Below are positions 1 to 8,602 of a DNA stretch of 64,000 nt, piece after piece. The notes beneath the pieces are model-generated. The model saw only the letters and a list, made by a program, of their open reading frames with translations. It ran no database searches and was not told where the DNA came from. Position 1 is the stretch's first letter. The number at the start of each line of letters is the position of its first letter. A program made the position numbers and the translations under genes. Origin of the DNA: Merdimonas sp963929015 (GTDB lineage: Bacteria; Bacillota; Clostridia; Lachnospirales; Lachnospiraceae). The stretch is taken from NCBI RefSeq assembly GCF_963929015.1, contig NZ_CAWVHE010000003.1:496001-560000 (forward strand), read 5' to 3'.

Positions 1-2
1 GA

Positions 3-491
3 GTGCAGCATGAGCGCCTCAGTATTGGAAAGATCGAAGATGCGGTGATCGATATGATCATTGAAAATCAGGACAGCAATAAAGGCACGGGTCTTGGAGA
101 GGTGGGAAGCCGTCTGGTCAGCCTGTATCCGGATTTTGACGTGCGAAGCTACGGCTACAACATGCTGTCCAAATTCCTGGAGCAGTTCCCCAGGATCCAG
201 CTGGTGAAGCATGGACACATTGTGACCGTGACGCTGAAAGAGGATCAGAGACGCAAAGCCGATATAGACAATTATGTGGTAAGCCTGGTGAAAAAAGCCG
301 GGAAGAACGGTATCGAGCTGAGCACGCTTGGAAATAAGGTCTATGAAAAATACAAAGATTTTAAGATCAGCGATTATGGCTACGCTCAGTTTAATCAATA
401 TGTGAAGAGTCTGGATCATGTGAAAGTAGAGCAAGACGGAACGATCCTGAATGCAAAATACCACAGGCTTTCCGGAGACAGGCGGCAGTAA
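3..491 (+). CDS. OST-HTH/LOTUS-domain protein, C-terminal part
   Basis: The reading frame is open at the window edge, so the true start lies upstream. The 162 residues visible form two similar units of about 70 residues (around 5-75 and 88-155). Each has the pattern of an OST-HTH/LOTUS winged helix, including the repeated 'YGY' turn (SYGYNMLSKF and DYGYAQFNQY). Proteins with this tail in Firmicutes usually have an N-terminal NYN/PIN-like RNase domain, and LOTUS domains bind RNA. The nuclease half is not in the window, so the enzyme role is inference. The methyltransferase gene follows 33 bases downstream and may be cotranscribed. Confidence 0.75.
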   Translation: MQHERLSIGKIEDAVIDMIIENQDSNKGTGLGEVGSRLVSLYPDFDVRSYGYNMLSKFLEQFPRIQLVKHGHIVTVTLKEDQRRKADIDNYVVSLVKKAGKNGIELSTLGNKVYEKYKDFKISDYGYAQFNQYVKSLDHVKVEQDGTILNAKYHRLSGDRRQ

Positions 492-524
492 AAGGCAGTA
501 AGAAAAAAGAAACGGAGAGTATGA

Positions 525-1901
525 ATGAAAAAAGGACAGATCTATGAAGGCCGGATCCAGGAAGTGGAATTTCCGAACAAAGGAAAGATCCTTCTTCCGG
601 AGGAGGAAAAAACGGTTGTTGTAAAGAACGGGGCGCCGGGGCAGCTGGTACGGTTTTCGGTAAATAAGATCCGTAAAGGAAAGGCAGAAGGACGGATCCT
701 GGAGGTTCTGGAGCCTGCGGCGAACGAGATCACACCGCCCTGTCCGCATTTCGGGCAATGCGGCGGATGCACTTATCAGAATCTTCCGTATGAGGAACAG
801 CTGAAATTAAAAGAGACTCAGATCAGAAACATGATGGATGGAGCCGTAGACGGGGAATACATCTGGGAAGGGATCCATCCAAGCCCCCGGCAGGAGGCCT
901 ACCGCAATAAGATGGAGTTTTCCTTTGGAGATGAGTACAAAGACGGGCCGCTGGCTCTCGGGATGCATAAAAGAGGCAGCTTCCACGATATTGTTAATGT
1001 GCCGGAATGCCGGATCGTGGATGAGGATTTCCGAAAAATCCTCATCAGGACACTGGACTATGCAAAAAGCACCGGTCTTCCTTATTATCACCGGATGCGT
1101 CATACCGGATTTTTCCGGCATCTTTTGGTAAGAAAAGCGGTAAAGACCGGAGAGATCCTGATCGATCTGGTGACTACGACGGAAGAAGGAGACCGTGAGT
1201 TTGACGGTCACGGATTTGCGGAAGCGCTTCTGGAACTGGAACTGGAGGGAACCATTGCAGGCATTCTCCATACAAGAAACGACAGTGTGGCGGATGTGGT
1301 GAAAGATGAAGGAACAGACATTCTTTACGGACAGAATTATTTTTATGAGGAGCTTCTGGGACTGCGGTTTAAGATTACGCCGTTTTCCTTTTTCCAGACC
1401 AATTCTCTGGGGGCGGAAGTCCTGTATGAGACAGCCAGAAGCTACATCGGTGACACAAAGGATAAGGTGATCTTCGACCTGTACAGCGGTACCGGCACCA
1501 TCGCCCAGATCCTGGCTCCGGTGGCCGCAAAAGTCGTGGGCGTGGAAATTGTGGAAGAAGCTGTGGAAGCGGCAAAAGAGAATGCGGCATTAAACGGTCT
1601 TAATAACTGCGCTTTCTGGGCAGGGGATGTACTGAAGGTGATCGATGAACTGGGAGAAGTGCCGGATCTGATCGTGCTGGATCCCCCAAGAGATGGCGTG
1701 AATCCCAAAGCGCTTGAGAAGATCATCCGGTTCGGGGTACAGAAGATGGTATATATTGCATGCAAGCCCACCAGTCTTGCAAGAGATCTGGAACTTCTGC
1801 AGGGAAGAGGATACCAGGTGGAACGGATGGCGTGCGTCGATTTATTCCCCGGCACATATCATGTTGAGTGCGTATGTTTGATGTCTAAGAAAGAGAAATA
1901 A
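525..1901 (+). CDS. rlmD: 23S rRNA (uracil-5-)-methyltransferase, RlmD/RumA type
   Basis: This SAM-dependent enzyme makes 5-methyluridine in 23S rRNA. It has an N-terminal TRAM-like RNA-binding region (about 1-60), a 4Fe-4S cluster motif with Cys73, Cys79 and Cys82, a SAM-binding motif (FDLYSGTGT), a catalytic DPPR motif, and the nucleophile Cys413 in 'YIACKPTSLARDL'. Its length of 458 residues is normal. The start at 525 is chosen over the ATG at 521 because GGAG lies 7 bases upstream. The last residues (HVECVCLMSKKEK) appear to be supplied by an integrated element: a second, different version of this gene end is found at 23118-23156. Exact target base specificity (RlmD or RlmCD) cannot be told from sequence. 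Confidence 0.9.
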   Translation: MKKGQIYEGRIQEVEFPNKGKILLPEEEKTVVVKNGAPGQLVRFSVNKIRKGKAEGRILEVLEPAANEITPPCPHFGQCGGCTYQNLPYEEQLKLKETQIRNMMDGAVDGEYIWEGIHPSPRQEAYRNKMEFSFGDEYKDGPLALGMHKRGSFHDIVNVPECRIVDEDFRKILIRTLDYAKSTGLPYYHRMRHTGFFRHLLVRKAVKTGEILIDLVTTTEEGDREFDGHGFAEALLELELEGTIAGILHTRNDSVADVVKDEGTDILYGQNYFYEELLGLRFKITPFSFFQTNSLGAEVLYETARSYIGDTKDKVIFDLYSGTGTIAQILAPVAAKVVGVEIVEEAVEAAKENAALNGLNNCAFWAGDVLKVIDELGEVPDLIVLDPPRDGVNPKALEKIIRFGVQKMVYIACKPTSLARDLELLQGRGYQVERMACVDLFPGTYHVECVCLMSKKEK

Positions 1902-1905
1902 ATAG
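1840..1905 (+). other. Left attachment site (attL) in rlmD 3' end
   Basis: The current last codons of the methyltransferase (PGT-YHVECVCLMSKKEK) are read here. The other border has the same peptide in variant form (TTHTECVCLLNKK). If crossover took place at the dinucleotide AC (1854-1855 here and 23115-23116 at the right), the restored pre-insertion gene reads on in frame as ...PGTTHTECVCLLNKK. The element therefore replaces the last codons without breaking the gene. The AC core is inferred. Confidence 0.6.
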
Positions 1906-2020
1906 CGAAAAGTACTGTATTTACGGGCTTTTTTGAGATTAGGCAATAGCTCATGAAAGTCCGTATTTCTTATATTGAAACATATCTACTGTGAAAACGG
2001 TCAGAAGGTTTAGGCTGTGG

Positions 2021-2155
2021 ATTAGATGTCGTGGGTTGTGGCACTAGGATAGATGTTATCTAGGGTGCTAACTCAATTTGAGTGAGTGATTTAGATGTCG
2101 TCTAATCCGGCAACTCGACTGTTGGCTATATAGCAGGCAGTGGATTAGATGTTAT
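2021..2155 (+). repeat. Four TAGATGT repeats at the element's left end
   Basis: Four copies of the pattern (A/T)TAGATGT(C/T)(G/A)T begin near 2021, 2048, 2090 and 2144, all in the same direction and spaced 27, 42 and 54 bases apart. One copy also pairs with a nearby TCTAATCC to make an imperfect hairpin (2088-2108). They fill most of the gap between rlmD and the first cargo gene. They could be recombinase or accessory-factor sites, or a cargo promoter region. No hairpin terminator for rlmD was recognised in 1902-2020. Confidence 0.45.
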
Positions 2156-2171
2156 GGAAGGAGGAAAGTAT

Positions 2172-3050
2172 ATGATTGATACAAAGGAAAGAATAGCACG
2201 TTCAAATATTTACAGCATTTTCGGGAAACTTATGAATAGACTCATTGACAATAACGATGATGGTGAAATATTACTTAAAAAAGCAGGATTATCATCATTT
2301 ACAGAAGAATATGAAAATAGATTATGTCCTTATTGGTATAACAGAGGTTATCAAAACAGAAATGACCAGTATAATCCAGAATACGCATGTATGGCTATCT
2401 GTGAGAAAATAGAATCCGATGAAACAGCGTTGTTAAGATTTTTAAACACAATTTTGGAAAGTATTCATCAGATAGATGAACAGCAGTATGAGAAGTTAGC
2501 GAACTACCTCAATGTAATTGGATATGAGTTGCTTGAAACTGTCGAGGAGGATGATTATTACGAAACAATAAATTATTCTCTTATTCCTGCTTCTGGTGGT
2601 GCGCAGCAAAGAAATGCAGATGTTACATATTTACGTTCTATGTTAGTAACGCATCATTCAGATTTGGTAATTCTTTACGATGAAGCTATTTCAAATTTTG
2701 GTTCAGGACAGTATGTAAGTTGTATCGAAAACTGTAGGTCGCTTTTTGAGAGCTTTTTCAAAAAATTAGATACAGTTAATAATGATTATATTAAAGGCCT
2801 TCTGAATGCAACTGGTGAGACAATTATTGAGAACGGAGCACAGCTTACATCTATAAAGAAAATATATACATATTGGATTACAAACAAAAAAGGTGCAAAC
2901 AGATTCCGTTTATTTCAGACCATGTATAGTGTGATGTCTGGATTGGGGACACATCACGAAGATGTCGCTAGCAAAGAAGATGCATTATTGTTATTACGAT
3001 ATGTAGAAGACTGCTTGTTGTGGTGTTTTAGAAAAGGTATTAATTGCTAA
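2172..3050 (+). CDS. Abi_C-like (abortive infection C-terminal) protein
   Basis: This 292-residue protein has no transmembrane segment. The start at 2172 is preferred because GGAAGGAGG precedes it; an in-frame ATG at 2154 lies upstream of that ribosome site. The C-terminal 120 residues (EAISNFGSGQYVSCIENCRSLFESFFKKL ending in GLGTHHE...EDALLLLRYVEDCLLW) have the helical layout of the Abi_C/HEPN-like domain of abortive-infection proteins. The usual Arg before the conserved Gly-x-x-His is not obvious, so RNase activity is uncertain. It is the first cargo gene inside the element and is followed by a SUKH gene and a nuclease-like gene. Function as phage defence is inference. Confidence 0.55.
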   Translation: MIDTKERIARSNIYSIFGKLMNRLIDNNDDGEILLKKAGLSSFTEEYENRLCPYWYNRGYQNRNDQYNPEYACMAICEKIESDETALLRFLNTILESIHQIDEQQYEKLANYLNVIGYELLETVEEDDYYETINYSLIPASGGAQQRNADVTYLRSMLVTHHSDLVILYDEAISNFGSGQYVSCIENCRSLFESFFKKLDTVNNDYIKGLLNATGETIIENGAQLTSIKKIYTYWITNKKGANRFRLFQTMYSVMSGLGTHHEDVASKEDALLLLRYVEDCLLWCFRKGINC

Positions 3051-3078
3051 GTGAAAAACTTGGAGAAAGGTAAAAACT

Positions 3079-3504
3079 ATGATTTCCGAAGAATTAAAAT
3101 TGATTGTGGATAAATTCAATGAACAGGGAAAAATGAATTTCCTTGAAGAAACCACAGAAGAAAAGATATCAGAATTTGAGAAGGGGCATAGTGTAAAGCT
3201 TCCTACAAAATTCAAGGAATGGTTGTTGTTTTCTGATGGTGGGGAGTTTTTCTTACCAGCAGGCATTCAGTTATATGGTATTGAGCATAAACCATTAATT
3301 GATATAGATAACAATGACAGACCTAGTGAAGATTATATCGTCATCGGTGCACTCGCATCAGGAGACCCAATTCTCTGTGAAAAAGCTGGTGAAAAAATCG
3401 CTATTTATAATCAGGAAGCTGGAAGAATTGAAGATGATGAAATCTATGATGACTTCATAGCATTTTTGAATGACCTGTATGATTTGCTTGGCATAGGAGG
3501 TTGA
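3079..3504 (+). CDS. SUKH (SMI1/KNR4) family protein, probable immunity protein
   Basis: A 141-residue protein with the SUKH pattern: an N-terminal acidic helix region, 'KLPTKFKEWLLFSDGGEFFL' (about 41-60), and a later 'YIVIGALASGDPILCE' strand pair. SUKH proteins are mostly immunity proteins for nuclease toxins. The gene lies 28 bases after the Abi_C-like gene and ends 4 bases before a gene with an HNH-type nuclease domain. This is the classic toxin/immunity neighbourhood, though here the immunity gene comes first. The pairing is inferred from position. Confidence 0.75.
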   Translation: MISEELKLIVDKFNEQGKMNFLEETTEEKISEFEKGHSVKLPTKFKEWLLFSDGGEFFLPAGIQLYGIEHKPLIDIDNNDRPSEDYIVIGALASGDPILCEKAGEKIAIYNQEAGRIEDDEIYDDFIAFLNDLYDLLGIGG

Positions 3505-3508
3505 TTCC

Positions 3509-4396
3509 ATGTCGAGACGAACAGCAGAATCCAATAAAGCGATACTTGCTGCATGGAATAAGGAACAAGAACTTGTTCAGGAAGGTAAAGGAACAAGAGA
3601 GTGGACTCCAAAACAGCAGCAAGATATTCTTGAAAAAGGCAAAGCTTATGATGACGATGGCGTTGCATTTCAAGGCCAACATATGAAGAGCGCTGAAATG
3701 TATCCGGAATATCAAGGAGACCCCGGAAACATTCAGTTCCTTACAAGAGCTGAGCATTTAGAGGCTCATAACGGAAACTGGAGAAATCCAACAAACTGGT
3801 ATTTCAATCCCGTAACTAAAGAAAAATTTGACTTTGGTGATGGCCCATTTATTCCATGTGAAGTAATCAAGTTACCTGAACCGGTAGTTATTGTTCCTAA
3901 GGAGGATGGCAGCTTTAAAGAGCAAAAATCAGAAGAGAAAATTAAATCTGATAAATCTGAAGATGTATTAAATCAAAATATAGAAGTAGATAAAATTACG
4001 GATAAAAAGCAAAATACGGTCGTACCTCCTAAAATTCAAACTCCGAAGAAAAACAATATGTTTGTTAGAGGTTTGAAGTCAGTTGGTAGATTTATTGTTG
4101 AGCATCCGGTTGAATCTCTTGAAATAGCAGGTGTTGTAATTGGCGGAGCGGCGAAAGCAATATCCTCTTTTAGAGGAAGTAGCTCTAGCGGTAGTGCTCA
4201 CAATACAATGCCTAAAAACGATTCAAATTCAACAGGTACCGGCATTGCTGAAAAAGTTGCGGATATAGTAGAAAAGGCTAATAGGTCTATGCCTAGTGAG
4301 AATGATGTTTCGGGGCATAGACAACGATATCATACGAAGGATGGTGTTATTTGGAAGGATAAAGCACCGTACCATCGTGGTGGAAATAAAGACTGA
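3509..4396 (+). CDS. HNH/ENDO VII-like nuclease-domain protein, toxin-like
   Basis: A 295-residue protein in three parts. Residues 50-105 hold a His-rich nuclease-like motif (GQHMKS...GNIQFLTRAEHLEAHNGN; His58, His83, His87) seen in bacterial HNH-superfamily toxins. Residues 110-175 are a charged linker. Residues 185-215 hold one hydrophobic stretch (SLEIAGVVIGGAAKAI). The last 30 residues (SGHRQRYHTKDGVIWKDKAPYHRGG) form a basic tail found at the end of several small toxin-like proteins. The start follows a GGAGG site. It is adjacent to a SUKH gene, its probable antidote. There is no secretion leader or RHS part, so a cytoplasmic defence or toxin-antitoxin role is possible. The target is unknown. 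Confidence 0.6.
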   Translation: MSRRTAESNKAILAAWNKEQELVQEGKGTREWTPKQQQDILEKGKAYDDDGVAFQGQHMKSAEMYPEYQGDPGNIQFLTRAEHLEAHNGNWRNPTNWYFNPVTKEKFDFGDGPFIPCEVIKLPEPVVIVPKEDGSFKEQKSEEKIKSDKSEDVLNQNIEVDKITDKKQNTVVPPKIQTPKKNNMFVRGLKSVGRFIVEHPVESLEIAGVVIGGAAKAISSFRGSSSSGSAHNTMPKNDSNSTGTGIAEKVADIVEKANRSMPSENDVSGHRQRYHTKDGVIWKDKAPYHRGGNKD

Positions 4397-4405
4397 TGAC
4401 AAAAC

Positions 4406-4436
4406 AACCCTCTCAACCATCATGGCTGGGAGGGTT
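4406..4436. terminator. Hairpin between nuclease gene and recombinase remnant
   Basis: AACCCTCTCAACC pairs imperfectly with GGCTGGGAGGGTT, with A-rich and T-containing sides. It lies between convergent genes and can stop both. Confidence 0.6.
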
Positions 4437-4450
4437 TCGTGCGTCTAGGG

Positions 4451-4950
4451 TTATCTTTCAACATCGACCTTAAGGCCGGATTTCAATTCAACAGTACAAT
4501 GGTCATCCCAGATGATGATTTGCTTAAGCCAGCGTTTTACAAGTGCTTCATCAAACACTGTAAGGTCAGAAGGCTGGTCTTTAATGAAATCCTGCAATTC
4601 AGTGATGCGCTGTAGCTGTTCATCACGCTGTACCGTGTCCATTGAGGCTTGCTGGCGTTTTTCTCTGAGCGCGAAAATCTGGTCGGCAATCTCGTCGTAG
4701 GCTTCCTTGTTGTTTGCCTTTTTAACAAGTTCCTGTTGAAGTTCCATAAGCTTCTCATCAATTCCATCAGTGGTGATTGCAGCAGAAGCTCTGATGACTG
4801 ATGCGATATTTTGTTGTAGCTGATTCTGATATTTTGATTTATCACCAAGGAGCTCATTTAAGGCGGTAAGTACGATTTTCTGCAGGTCAAGCTCGTTGAT
4901 AGTTCTGGCATGGCATTCAAGGCCGGTAGGTTCTAGCTTGCTGAGAGACC
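4451..4950 (-). pseudogene. Serine recombinase, C-terminal remnant
   Basis: About 160 residues on the minus strand match the end of large serine recombinases: the zinc-ribbon tail 'EPTGLECHARTINE' followed by a long coiled coil (about 40-120) and the final beta-rich tail. The middle part of the same gene is found at 8103-8457 on the same strand, and the catalytic N-terminus is missing. Two insertion sequences lie between the halves. This is an older integrase, different from the intact one at 21321-23015, and suggests an earlier element in this place. Confidence 0.8.
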
Positions 4951-4959
4951 GTTTCAAGT

Positions 4960-6418
4960 TTTGTGTAAACCCAAAAAACTGATATAAGATATGTTGTTAG
5001 TTACTCTGGGCAGAGCCGATTTTTTGAGGTTCTGCCCTTGTTTGTATTATAATACCGTTTCCGGACATGTCAAGCAGGGCTGGCCCAGCCAGCCCTGTCA
5101 GGCCAGAAACAGCTTATGATCCAGATAATCGTTCTTCGAAAAATATCTCCAGCTGCGAATGAATCCGCCCCCAATCCTGTCGGTGTCCAGTCCATTTTTT
5201 CGTGATATCCATCATAGCCAGATACAGCATTTTCAGGAGACTCTCATCGGAAGGGAATACCGTCTTAGATTTCGTAACCTTCCGCAGCTGCCGGTTAAAT
5301 CCCTCAATGGCATTCGTGGTATAGATTAAGCGGCGGACCGCTTCAGGATACTTGAAATACGTTGAAAGATTCGCCCAGTTGTCCTTCCATGATTTTGCGA
5401 TTTTGGGATATTTCCCGCTCCATTTCTCATCAAAGCCATCCAGTTCAGCCAGTGCGATTTCTTCTGTTGGGGCTGCATATACACGCTTCAGATCAGCCAT
5501 CAGCGGTTTGAGCTCCTTGTAGGAAACAAACTTTGTCGTATTCCGGATCTGATGGATAATGCATTGCTGGATCTCCGTATCCGGAAAAACAGCTTCAATT
5601 GCCTGGGGAAAGCCTGTCAGACCGTCTACACATGCGATCAGGATATCTTCCACGCCGCGATTCTTCAGACCGTTTAGGATCGAAAGCCAGAACTTTGCGC
5701 TTTCGTTTTGCCCGACATACATGCCAAGCACATCTTTGTGACCTTCCATATCGATCCCTATAGCGATATAAACAGCACGTTTTACAATCCGGCCTTCATT
5801 GCGCACATGGTAATGGATGGCATCCATAAAAACAACCGCATAGATTTCTTCCAAAGGTCTTTCCTGCCATTCTTTTACGATGGGAAGGATCTTATCTGTG
5901 ATCCGGCTAATAGTGCTATCAGAAATCTCAATGTCGTACAATTCACGCATATGGCTTTCGATATCGTTCGTAGTCATTCCTTTCGCATACATGGAGATGA
6001 TCTTCTCCTCCATGTCCTGAGTGATAGTATTCTGATATTTCTTGACAATCTGCGGTTCAAACTCGCCTTTCCTGTCCCTGGGAATGTCAATTTCCATGTC
6101 ACCATAGCTGGTATGCATGGTCTTCTGAGAGTGCCCGTTTCTGGAATTATCGGTTTCCTTGTTACGGTAATCATACTTTGAATAACCTAATTCTTCATCC
6201 ATCTCCTGGTCCAGGGCACCTTCCAGGATGATGGACATCATATCCCGCATGATAGAGTTGACATCCGTTCCATCCTTGACCTTTACATTGTTTTCTTTCA
6301 GGTAGTTGCCCATCATTTCCCGAAGAGCTGCTTTTTGTGGGGTATCTTTTTTCCTTGCCATAAAATAAACCTCCAAACTGGTAAGTCTATCTTACATCAG
6401 TTTGAAGGTTTACACAAA
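4960..6418 (-). mobile_element. IS256-family insertion sequence
   Basis: The ends carry an inverted GTGTAAAC (4963-4970) / GTTTACAC (6408-6415) with further similarity inward (CTGAT.TAAGATA at both ends). They enclose a single Mutator-type transposase gene. No clear target duplication is visible at the borders, which fits later rearrangement: the right end directly touches the ISLre2-like element. Confidence 0.8.
5114..6361 (-). CDS. IS256-family (Mutator-type) transposase
   Basis: A 415-residue DDE transposase of the IS256 group. Typical features are 'MRDMMSIILEGALDQEMDEEL' near the N-terminus, 'MTTNDIESHMRELYDIEISDSTISRITDKI', the catalytic-region strand 'YAVVFMDAIHYHVR', 'VLGMYVGQNESAKFW', 'ACVDGLTGFPQAI' and 'YTTNAIEGFNRQLRKVTKSK'. 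All are intact over a normal length. The start at 6361 has GGAGG 8 bases upstream; the longer in-frame start has none. The gene appears functional. Confidence 0.93.
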   Translation of the reverse strand: MARKKDTPQKAALREMMGNYLKENNVKVKDGTDVNSIMRDMMSIILEGALDQEMDEELGYSKYDYRNKETDNSRNGHSQKTMHTSYGDMEIDIPRDRKGEFEPQIVKKYQNTITQDMEEKIISMYAKGMTTNDIESHMRELYDIEISDSTISRITDKILPIVKEWQERPLEEIYAVVFMDAIHYHVRNEGRIVKRAVYIAIGIDMEGHKDVLGMYVGQNESAKFWLSILNGLKNRGVEDILIACVDGLTGFPQAIEAVFPDTEIQQCIIHQIRNTTKFVSYKELKPLMADLKRVYAAPTEEIALAELDGFDEKWSGKYPKIAKSWKDNWANLSTYFKYPEAVRRLIYTTNAIEGFNRQLRKVTKSKTVFPSDESLLKMLYLAMMDITKKWTGHRQDWGRIHSQLEIFFEERLSGS

Positions 6419-6422
6419 CTTT

Positions 6423-8102
6423 GGGATACTCCCGATGAAAGTAAACGAATTGTCAGTTGAAATGAAAAAGACTATCCCTAGAGAAAAATGATCATAGACT
6501 TGTTTTCTCAATCATACAACCCGCAGTTCGTTTTTTCAAGTTCAGATATTCCCGATCTGTTCTCTGATCGCAAGGATCTTTCGTACAGTAGAACTCCCGG
6601 AAAGAGTTCCATGCAGTGCCTCCGCATATCGCTGAGCCTCTTTCTGCTTTGCTGTATACCGTTTCCGCTGGGATTCATCAATCATCCCATCCGTTCCGGT
6701 TGCTGCGGCTACTGACAGTTCCCGTTCCCTTCGATAATTCACCAGATCAATTACTTTTTCCCGTCCATAGTTCCGGATAAAACATCTCAGCTTACACATC
6801 CTGTCTGTACCCGTCTCGCTCCATCCCATCGGCCTGGAACTCATCCGTTCCGAATACACGCTGCTTACATGGCCTTCCGCACTGCACCCAAGGACGTGTT
6901 TGTCACGAAATGCACGTTGAATATATTTCCAGTTCCCCGTCAGATATTTTCGGCATTCCTCTACCGCATGATCACTTCCCTCATAATGATTTTTAATCCG
7001 GGTCAGAAGCTTTTTGGACGCAAGAAGCTTATTTTTATAAATATATTTATAAAACCGCCGTTTTGTAATCGTTTCCTTATCCAGGGTATACCGGGCTACC
7101 CGGTTGATATATTTCATCAGATGGAACCGGTCTGCCACCAGCTTGCTTTTCCCGACATAATTCTCCGCCGCACGGATCCAGCCTGCCCCGTCGCTGTTGA
7201 TATAAACGCACTTTAAAATATCATAGTCATAATGCTGTCGAATATAGGCATCCACCTCTTCCCATAGGGCTGCATTCTGATCTGTCCCTGTATAAAGCCC
7301 TCCAAAATAGAATGGTGAGATCAGTTTCCGCCTGCTTTTACAGATCTCTTCTTTCCCTTCGAAAAGATAGACCAGTTTTCCCATGAAACATCCCTGTTCT
7401 TTTCCGTCTTTTTGCCGATGGATATGATCTTCATCTGCTTCGATATAGAGATACTCACAGGCTTTCTTTTCTACAGGGAGTTCTTCCATATGGGGGATCT
7501 CTTTTTCGATCGCATGCACCTTGTTCATCACAGTTGTTTTGGTAATTGTTTGTCCTTTTGTCTGGACGGAGTCTGCTGCATGCTGATAAGAATGTACTTC
7601 AGCCTCGCTCAGTACTTTTGCTTCGGCTACTGGAGTAAACCGTTCCCGGTTTGGAAGATGGAGCAGTTCATCCAGCAGACACCGTATCTTTCCCTCCGGA
7701 TCCTTATATAGCGTATGGGTAAATGTAATATCGCCTACTCCCGAGATCAGAGTTCGGTTTCTTCTTCTCTGCACAGTATAACCGGCTTTACGCTTCCCGC
7801 TTTCCCGGATCAATGTATCAGCAGCTGTCAAGGTCAGTCCTATAAAATCGGCTGCAACCCGGTCTGTCAGTCCATTCACCGTCTCCTCAAAGGTTGAGAA
7901 CCGGTCTAAATGTTCTAAAAACTCCTCCTGTGCATTGAGCAATCCGCTGACAAGAACCTGAATTAATGTTATAATGTCCATGAGTATTGGCACTCCTTTC
8001 GGTTTTTGTTTTTTTCGTCGAAATCATTATACCTCAAGGAACCAATACTCTTTTCATTTATTTTTTATCAACTGACTATTTCTTTACTCCAACGATACTC
8101 CC
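6423..8102 (-). mobile_element. ISLre2-family insertion sequence
   Basis: Inverted end sequences are GTCAGTTGA at 6452-6460 and its complement at 8068-8076. Weaker similarity continues outward (AGTAAA and GATACTCCC at both ends), so the true tips are probably near 6423 and 8102. It carries one UPF0236-type transposase. With the IS256 copy it separates the two recombinase fragments. A short AGCAAG is present in recombinase sequence on both sides of the pair, a possible but weak target duplication. Confidence 0.7.
6542..7981 (-). CDS. ISLre2-family (UPF0236) transposase
   Basis: A 479-residue protein of the ISLre2/UPF0236 type. Landmarks are an N-terminal region ending in 'RRRNRTLISGVGDITFTHTLY', 'YLYIEADEDHIHRQ', 'PFYFGGLYTG', 'VYINSDGAGWI' and 'LVADRFHLMKYINRVAR', then the C-terminal 'VLGCSAEGHVSSVYSERMSSRPMGWS'. 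The start at 7981 lies about 10 bases after AAAGGAG; an in-frame GTG at 7993 sits inside that site and is unlikely. Length and motifs appear complete. Confidence 0.9.
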   Translation of the reverse strand: MDIITLIQVLVSGLLNAQEEFLEHLDRFSTFEETVNGLTDRVAADFIGLTLTAADTLIRESGKRKAGYTVQRRRNRTLISGVGDITFTHTLYKDPEGKIRCLLDELLHLPNRERFTPVAEAKVLSEAEVHSYQHAADSVQTKGQTITKTTVMNKVHAIEKEIPHMEELPVEKKACEYLYIEADEDHIHRQKDGKEQGCFMGKLVYLFEGKEEICKSRRKLISPFYFGGLYTGTDQNAALWEEVDAYIRQHYDYDILKCVYINSDGAGWIRAAENYVGKSKLVADRFHLMKYINRVARYTLDKETITKRRFYKYIYKNKLLASKKLLTRIKNHYEGSDHAVEECRKYLTGNWKYIQRAFRDKHVLGCSAEGHVSSVYSERMSSRPMGWSETGTDRMCKLRCFIRNYGREKVIDLVNYRRERELSVAAATGTDGMIDESQRKRYTAKQKEAQRYAEALHGTLSGSSTVRKILAIREQIGNI

Positions 8103-8457
8103 CTTGCTTGCAGCGCCAGACAATGGATTTGCAGCCGCGATTGTTCCAGTGTATTCTTCTGAACATTTCGCCGCAGTCACCGCAAATAATAATCTGCGAA
8201 AAGCAGTGATTGCAGCTGTAACTTCGTTTCTTTCCATTAGCGCTGGTTTTAACCACTCGCCTGCGTACCAGTTCTTCCTGCACGCGCATGTAAATCTCTC
8301 TTGGGATGATTGCTTCGTGGTTGCCTTCAACATAATACTGAGGAACGATGCCGGTGTTCTTTACTCTGGTTTTGTTAAGAAAATCGGTGGTGTAAGTCTT
8401 TTGGAGAAGGGCATCACCGATGTATTTCTCGTTGCGGAGAATCTTGTTGATGTGCAA
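8103..8457 (-). pseudogene. Serine recombinase, middle remnant
   Basis: The minus strand encodes 'NKILRNEKYIGDALLQKTY', 'IPREIYMRVQEELVRRR' and the zinc-ribbon part 'CGDCGEMFRRIHWNNRG', which are standard for large serine recombinases. The frame then runs into the ISLre2 end and stops. It joins logically to the tail at 4451-4950. The upstream catalytic domain was removed where the IS21-like end (about 8462) begins. Confidence 0.82.
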
Positions 8458-8477
8458 ATATCAAGCACTTTTTTACT

Positions 8478-8600
8478 TTGTTAGGTAAGATGTTTTTTAC
8501 ATCGTATGGTAAGGAGTTTTTTATATACCATGGTAAGCAGATCTTTACATCGCAAGGTAAGCACCTTTTTACACGGTATGGTAAGCAGACTTTGTCATCT
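8478..8600. repeat. Five 24-bp-period repeats at the IS21 end
   Basis: GGTAAG starts at 8484, 8508, 8532, 8556 and 8580, an exact 24-base period. Each copy is followed by a T-rich stretch ending in TTTACA or similar. IS21-family ends are known to carry several transposase-binding repeats, which explains the array. Confidence 0.75.
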
Positions 8601-8602
8601 GC

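Noticed and set aside
6869..7216. Plus-strand open frames inside the ISLre2 copy
   Set aside because: They are reverse-complement shadows of the transposase without ribosome sites.
8478..8600. Regular repeats that look like a small CRISPR array
   Set aside because: The period is only 24 bases with no distinct spacers, no cas genes are near, and the array forms the end of an IS21 element, which is known to have multiple terminal repeats.
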